Source of the DNA: Terriglobales bacterium
GTDB taxonomy: Bacteria > Acidobacteriota > Terriglobia > Terriglobales > Acidobacteriaceae
Direction: 5' to 3'
DNA length: 64,000 bases
Assembly: GCA_035567895.1 (NCBI GenBank)
Contig: DATMPC010000049.1
Span: 1 to 64,000 of the forward strand
This document shows, piece after piece, positions 61,900 to 64,000 of the stretch. The notes beneath the pieces were generated by a model. The model was not told where the DNA came from and did not search any database. It saw nothing but the letters and a program-made list of their open reading frames with translations. Each line of letters opens with the position of its first letter. Position 1 is the stretch's first letter. The translations under genes and the position numbers were made by a program.

Positions 61900-63414
61900 G
61901 TGAACCTTCTGGGAATTGATGTCGGCACCGGTGGTACTCGCGCTCTACTCATCGACGAGAGCGGGCGCGTGCTTGCCTCCAGCACGGCCGACCATCGTCC
62001 CTTTGCCTCTCCGCAGACGGGTTGGGCTGAGCAGGAACCGCAGGACTGGTGGCGGGCGTGCTGCCAGGCTGTTCGTCAGCTTCTTTCCGAATCGGGAATC
62101 GCTGCTTCGAAAATCTCGGCCGTGGGATTCTCAGGGCAGATGCATGGCGCGGTTTTGCTCGATGAAAGCGGCAATCCTTTGCGTCCTTCTTTGATATGGT
62201 GCGATCAACGCACCGCGGCGGAAGCTGCAGAACTCACGCAGCGTATCGGCGCCGAACGGCTCATTCAGCTAACTTGCAACCCTGCGCTCACCAACTTCAC
62301 CCTCACGAAACTTCTTTGGGTACGCAAGCATGAACCACAAATATTCGATAAGTTCCGCATGCTGCAGCTTCCCAAGGACTACGTGCGTTTGCGACTGACT
62401 GGTGAATACGCCATGGATATGGCAGATGCTTCGGGCACTCTGCTGCTGGACGTGGCGAATCGTCGCTGGTCCTCGGAGATGGCGACCGCCACCGGGATCA
62501 GCTTGACCGCACTGCCGAAGCTTTTCGAATCGTCGGATGTGTGCGGCGCGATATCGAAAGCCGGAGCCGAGCAGACTGGACTTGCTGCCGGTACTCCCGT
62601 GGTCACAGGCGCAGGGGACCAGGCGGCTGGTGCGGTAGGACTCGGAGTCGTCGCCCCAGGCGCGGTGCACGCAACCATTGGGACTTCCGGCGTTGTCTTT
62701 GCCTCGACGTCCAGTCCCAAAATGGATCCTCACGGGCGTTTGCACACCTTCTGCCATGCCGTGACAAATCGCTGGCACGTCATGGGAGTAACGCAGTCCG
62801 CGGGACTCTCGCTGCGTTGGTTCCGCGATCAATTCGGTGCTAACTCGTCCGGTGGCCGCGATCCGTACGACGTGCTCGCAGAAGAAGCCGCATCGGTGAA
62901 TCCAGGCTCCGATGGAGTTCTTTGGGCGCCGTATTTGATGGGCGAACGGACACCGTACCTTGATCCGGAAGCGCGTGCTGCACTGATAGGCCTTGCGGCA
63001 AGTCATCGCCGCGCTCACGTCGTGCGAGCGATCATGGAAGGGGTCGCCTTCAGTCTGCGAGATTCATTCTCAATATTTGAAGCATTGCAAATGCCTGTTA
63101 CGAACGTCCGCCTGGGAGGCGGAGGAGCGCGTTCGCCTTTGTGGCAGCAGATTCAAGCGGATGTCTATGATCGCAGCGTCGAGATTGTGGAAGCTGAAGA
63201 GGGAGCCGCTTACGGCGCTGCGCTCCTGGCAGGTGTTGGAGCCAAGATATGGAGCACCGTTGACGAAGCCTGCCGCAACGTCGTTCGCGTCAAGGCGAGG
63301 GTTGAACCAAATCGGGAGTCAGCTAAGATCATGCAGAGGCAGTATTCCGCTTATCGTCTTTTGTATCCGGCGCTGCGCCGAATCCGCGATGCGTACTCCA
63401 GTCAAAATGCCTAA
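61900..63414 (+). CDS. xylB: Xylulokinase
   Basis: 504 residues from GTG 61900. FGGY carbohydrate kinase: LLGIDVGTGGTRALLIDESG (phosphate 1), VGFSGQMHGAVLLDESGNPL, PSLIWCDQRT (substrate loop), TGAGDQAAGAVGLG, GTSGVVFAS, and YLMGERTPYLDPEARA, then RLGGGGARSPLWQQIQAD. Phosphorylates D-xylulose to xylulose 5-phosphate. Lies between xylH and xylA, 19 bp before the latter. Confidence 0.94.
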   Translation: MNLLGIDVGTGGTRALLIDESGRVLASSTADHRPFASPQTGWAEQEPQDWWRACCQAVRQLLSESGIAASKISAVGFSGQMHGAVLLDESGNPLRPSLIWCDQRTAAEAAELTQRIGAERLIQLTCNPALTNFTLTKLLWVRKHEPQIFDKFRMLQLPKDYVRLRLTGEYAMDMADASGTLLLDVANRRWSSEMATATGISLTALPKLFESSDVCGAISKAGAEQTGLAAGTPVVTGAGDQAAGAVGLGVVAPGAVHATIGTSGVVFASTSSPKMDPHGRLHTFCHAVTNRWHVMGVTQSAGLSLRWFRDQFGANSSGGRDPYDVLAEEAASVNPGSDGVLWAPYLMGERTPYLDPEARAALIGLAASHRRAHVVRAIMEGVAFSLRDSFSIFEALQMPVTNVRLGGGGARSPLWQQIQADVYDRSVEIVEAEEGAAYGAALLAGVGAKIWSTVDEACRNVVRVKARVEPNRESAKIMQRQYSAYRLLYPALRRIRDAYSSQNA

Positions 63415-63433
63415 CAATCTCTAAGGAGACTTC

Positions 63434-64000
63434 ATGCCCAGCAGTGATTACCAGCCAAAGCCCGAACACAAGTTCTCCTTTGGATTGTGGACCATCGGAA
63501 ACCGTGGGCGCGACCCTTTTGGCGAGGCGGTCCGGCCGACGATTCCGCCGAACGATATCGTTGCTCTGCTGGCCGAGGTTGGAGCGTGGGGCGTGAATCT
63601 TCATGACAACGATCTCGTCCCGATCGATGCAACGAGCAGCGAGCGCGATCGCATTGTGCGCGAATTCAAATCGGCATGTGAGCGCCACGGCATCGTGGTG
63701 CCCATGGCCACTGTGAGCCTTTTTTACGATCCCGTATTCCGCGATGGTGCGTTTACGGCTAACGATCCTGACGTGCGGGCTTACGCGGTGCAAAAAACCA
63801 TGCGCGCGATGGACCTCGGCGCTGAGCTCGGAGCCAAGATCTTTGTGCTCTGGGGCGGACGCGAAGGAACCGAGACTGACGCTTGCCGCCGTCCCGATCA
63901 GGCGGTGAAGAACCTGCGCGAATCCGTCAATTATCTTTGTGAATACAGTATCGACAAGAAATATGGATTCAAGTTTGCACTCGAAGCCAAGCCCAACGAG
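63434..64000 (+). CDS. xylA: Xylose isomerase (5' part; continues beyond window)
   Basis: First 189 residues, ATG 63434 after AAGGAGAC; still open at 64000. Reads [20 protein letters not shown], then [18 protein letters not shown] (catalytic His in LHDND), [20 protein letters not shown], and [19 protein letters not shown], ending in FALEAKPNE with the metal-binding Glu and the EAKPNEP signature. Converts D-xylose to D-xylulose. The short N-terminus fits the class I (actinobacterial-like) isomerases. Final gene visible in the xylFGHBA run. Confidence 0.95.
   Translation, partial: MPSSDYQPKPEHKFSFGLWTIGNRGRDPFGEAVRPTIPPNDIVALLAEVGAWGVNLHDNDLVPIDATSSERDRIVREFKSACERHGIVVPMATVSLFYDPVFRDGAFTANDPDVRAYAVQKTMRAMDLGAELGAKIFVLWGGREGTETDACRRPDQAVKNLRESVNYLCEYSIDKKYGFKFALEAKPNE

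Overview
The window looks like a chromosomal segment of a heterotrophic Acidobacteriota bacterium, probably class Terriglobia. This is an inference from several things: a TonB-dependent receptor of the Oar type with a carboxypeptidase-regulatory N-terminal domain and no SusD partner, an Ig-domain-rich surface lipoprotein, two PIN-domain toxin-antitoxin pairs, an APC permease pair, and intergenic gaps filled by palindromic repeats (CACGGAGG, GTCAGTACC, ATCGGGTGA, GGGACA families) of a kind I associate with this group. No rRNA, tRNA, CRISPR array or complete transposon was seen.

Layout. 1-5133 (minus): 3'-truncated giant surface lipoprotein built of tandem Ig-like domains. 5134-6629: repeat-rich gap holding a decayed copy of the 3' end of the purine nucleoside phosphorylase gene fused to a truncated ParB-domain gene. 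6630-10289 (minus): nucleoside salvage (punA, CNT transporter, deoA), followed by a toxin-antitoxin pair (plus) and cdd. 11767-18203 (minus): a nearly complete histidine operon hisIGDCBHFA preceded by a sigma70-like promoter, a His-rich leader peptide and a terminator/antiterminator pair, i.e. a classic attenuator. 18649-25125: a secreted helix-hairpin-helix protein with LEA-like 11-residue repeats, moaA with a structured leader that resembles a Moco riboswitch, a DUF4239 membrane protein, an ABC exporter and a second toxin-antitoxin pair. 25277-34837: a secreted GH2 glycosidase, two APC permeases, a large PIG-L deacetylase fusion and a secreted DinB protein. 35030-38371: an aminotransferase, a two-subunit TPP-dependent 2-oxoacid decarboxylase and a cyclase-family hydrolase.

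38377-64000 is a xylan utilisation locus. It contains GH10 xylanase, two CE15 glucuronoyl esterase domains (one free, one fused to a GH67 alpha-glucuronidase), two GH3 glycosidases, an SGNH esterase, a TonB receptor, ROK and LacI regulators, the xylFGH xylose ABC transporter, xylB and the start of xylA. Together they would carry glucuronoxylan from the outside of the cell to xylulose 5-phosphate.

The most striking items are the histidine attenuator with explicit alternative pairings, the 1305-residue GH67-CBM-like-CE15 fusion, and the duplicated punA 3' end bracketing a truncated ParB gene, which looks like the scar of an integrated element. All calls were made by eye from translations and base pairing; no database search was run.
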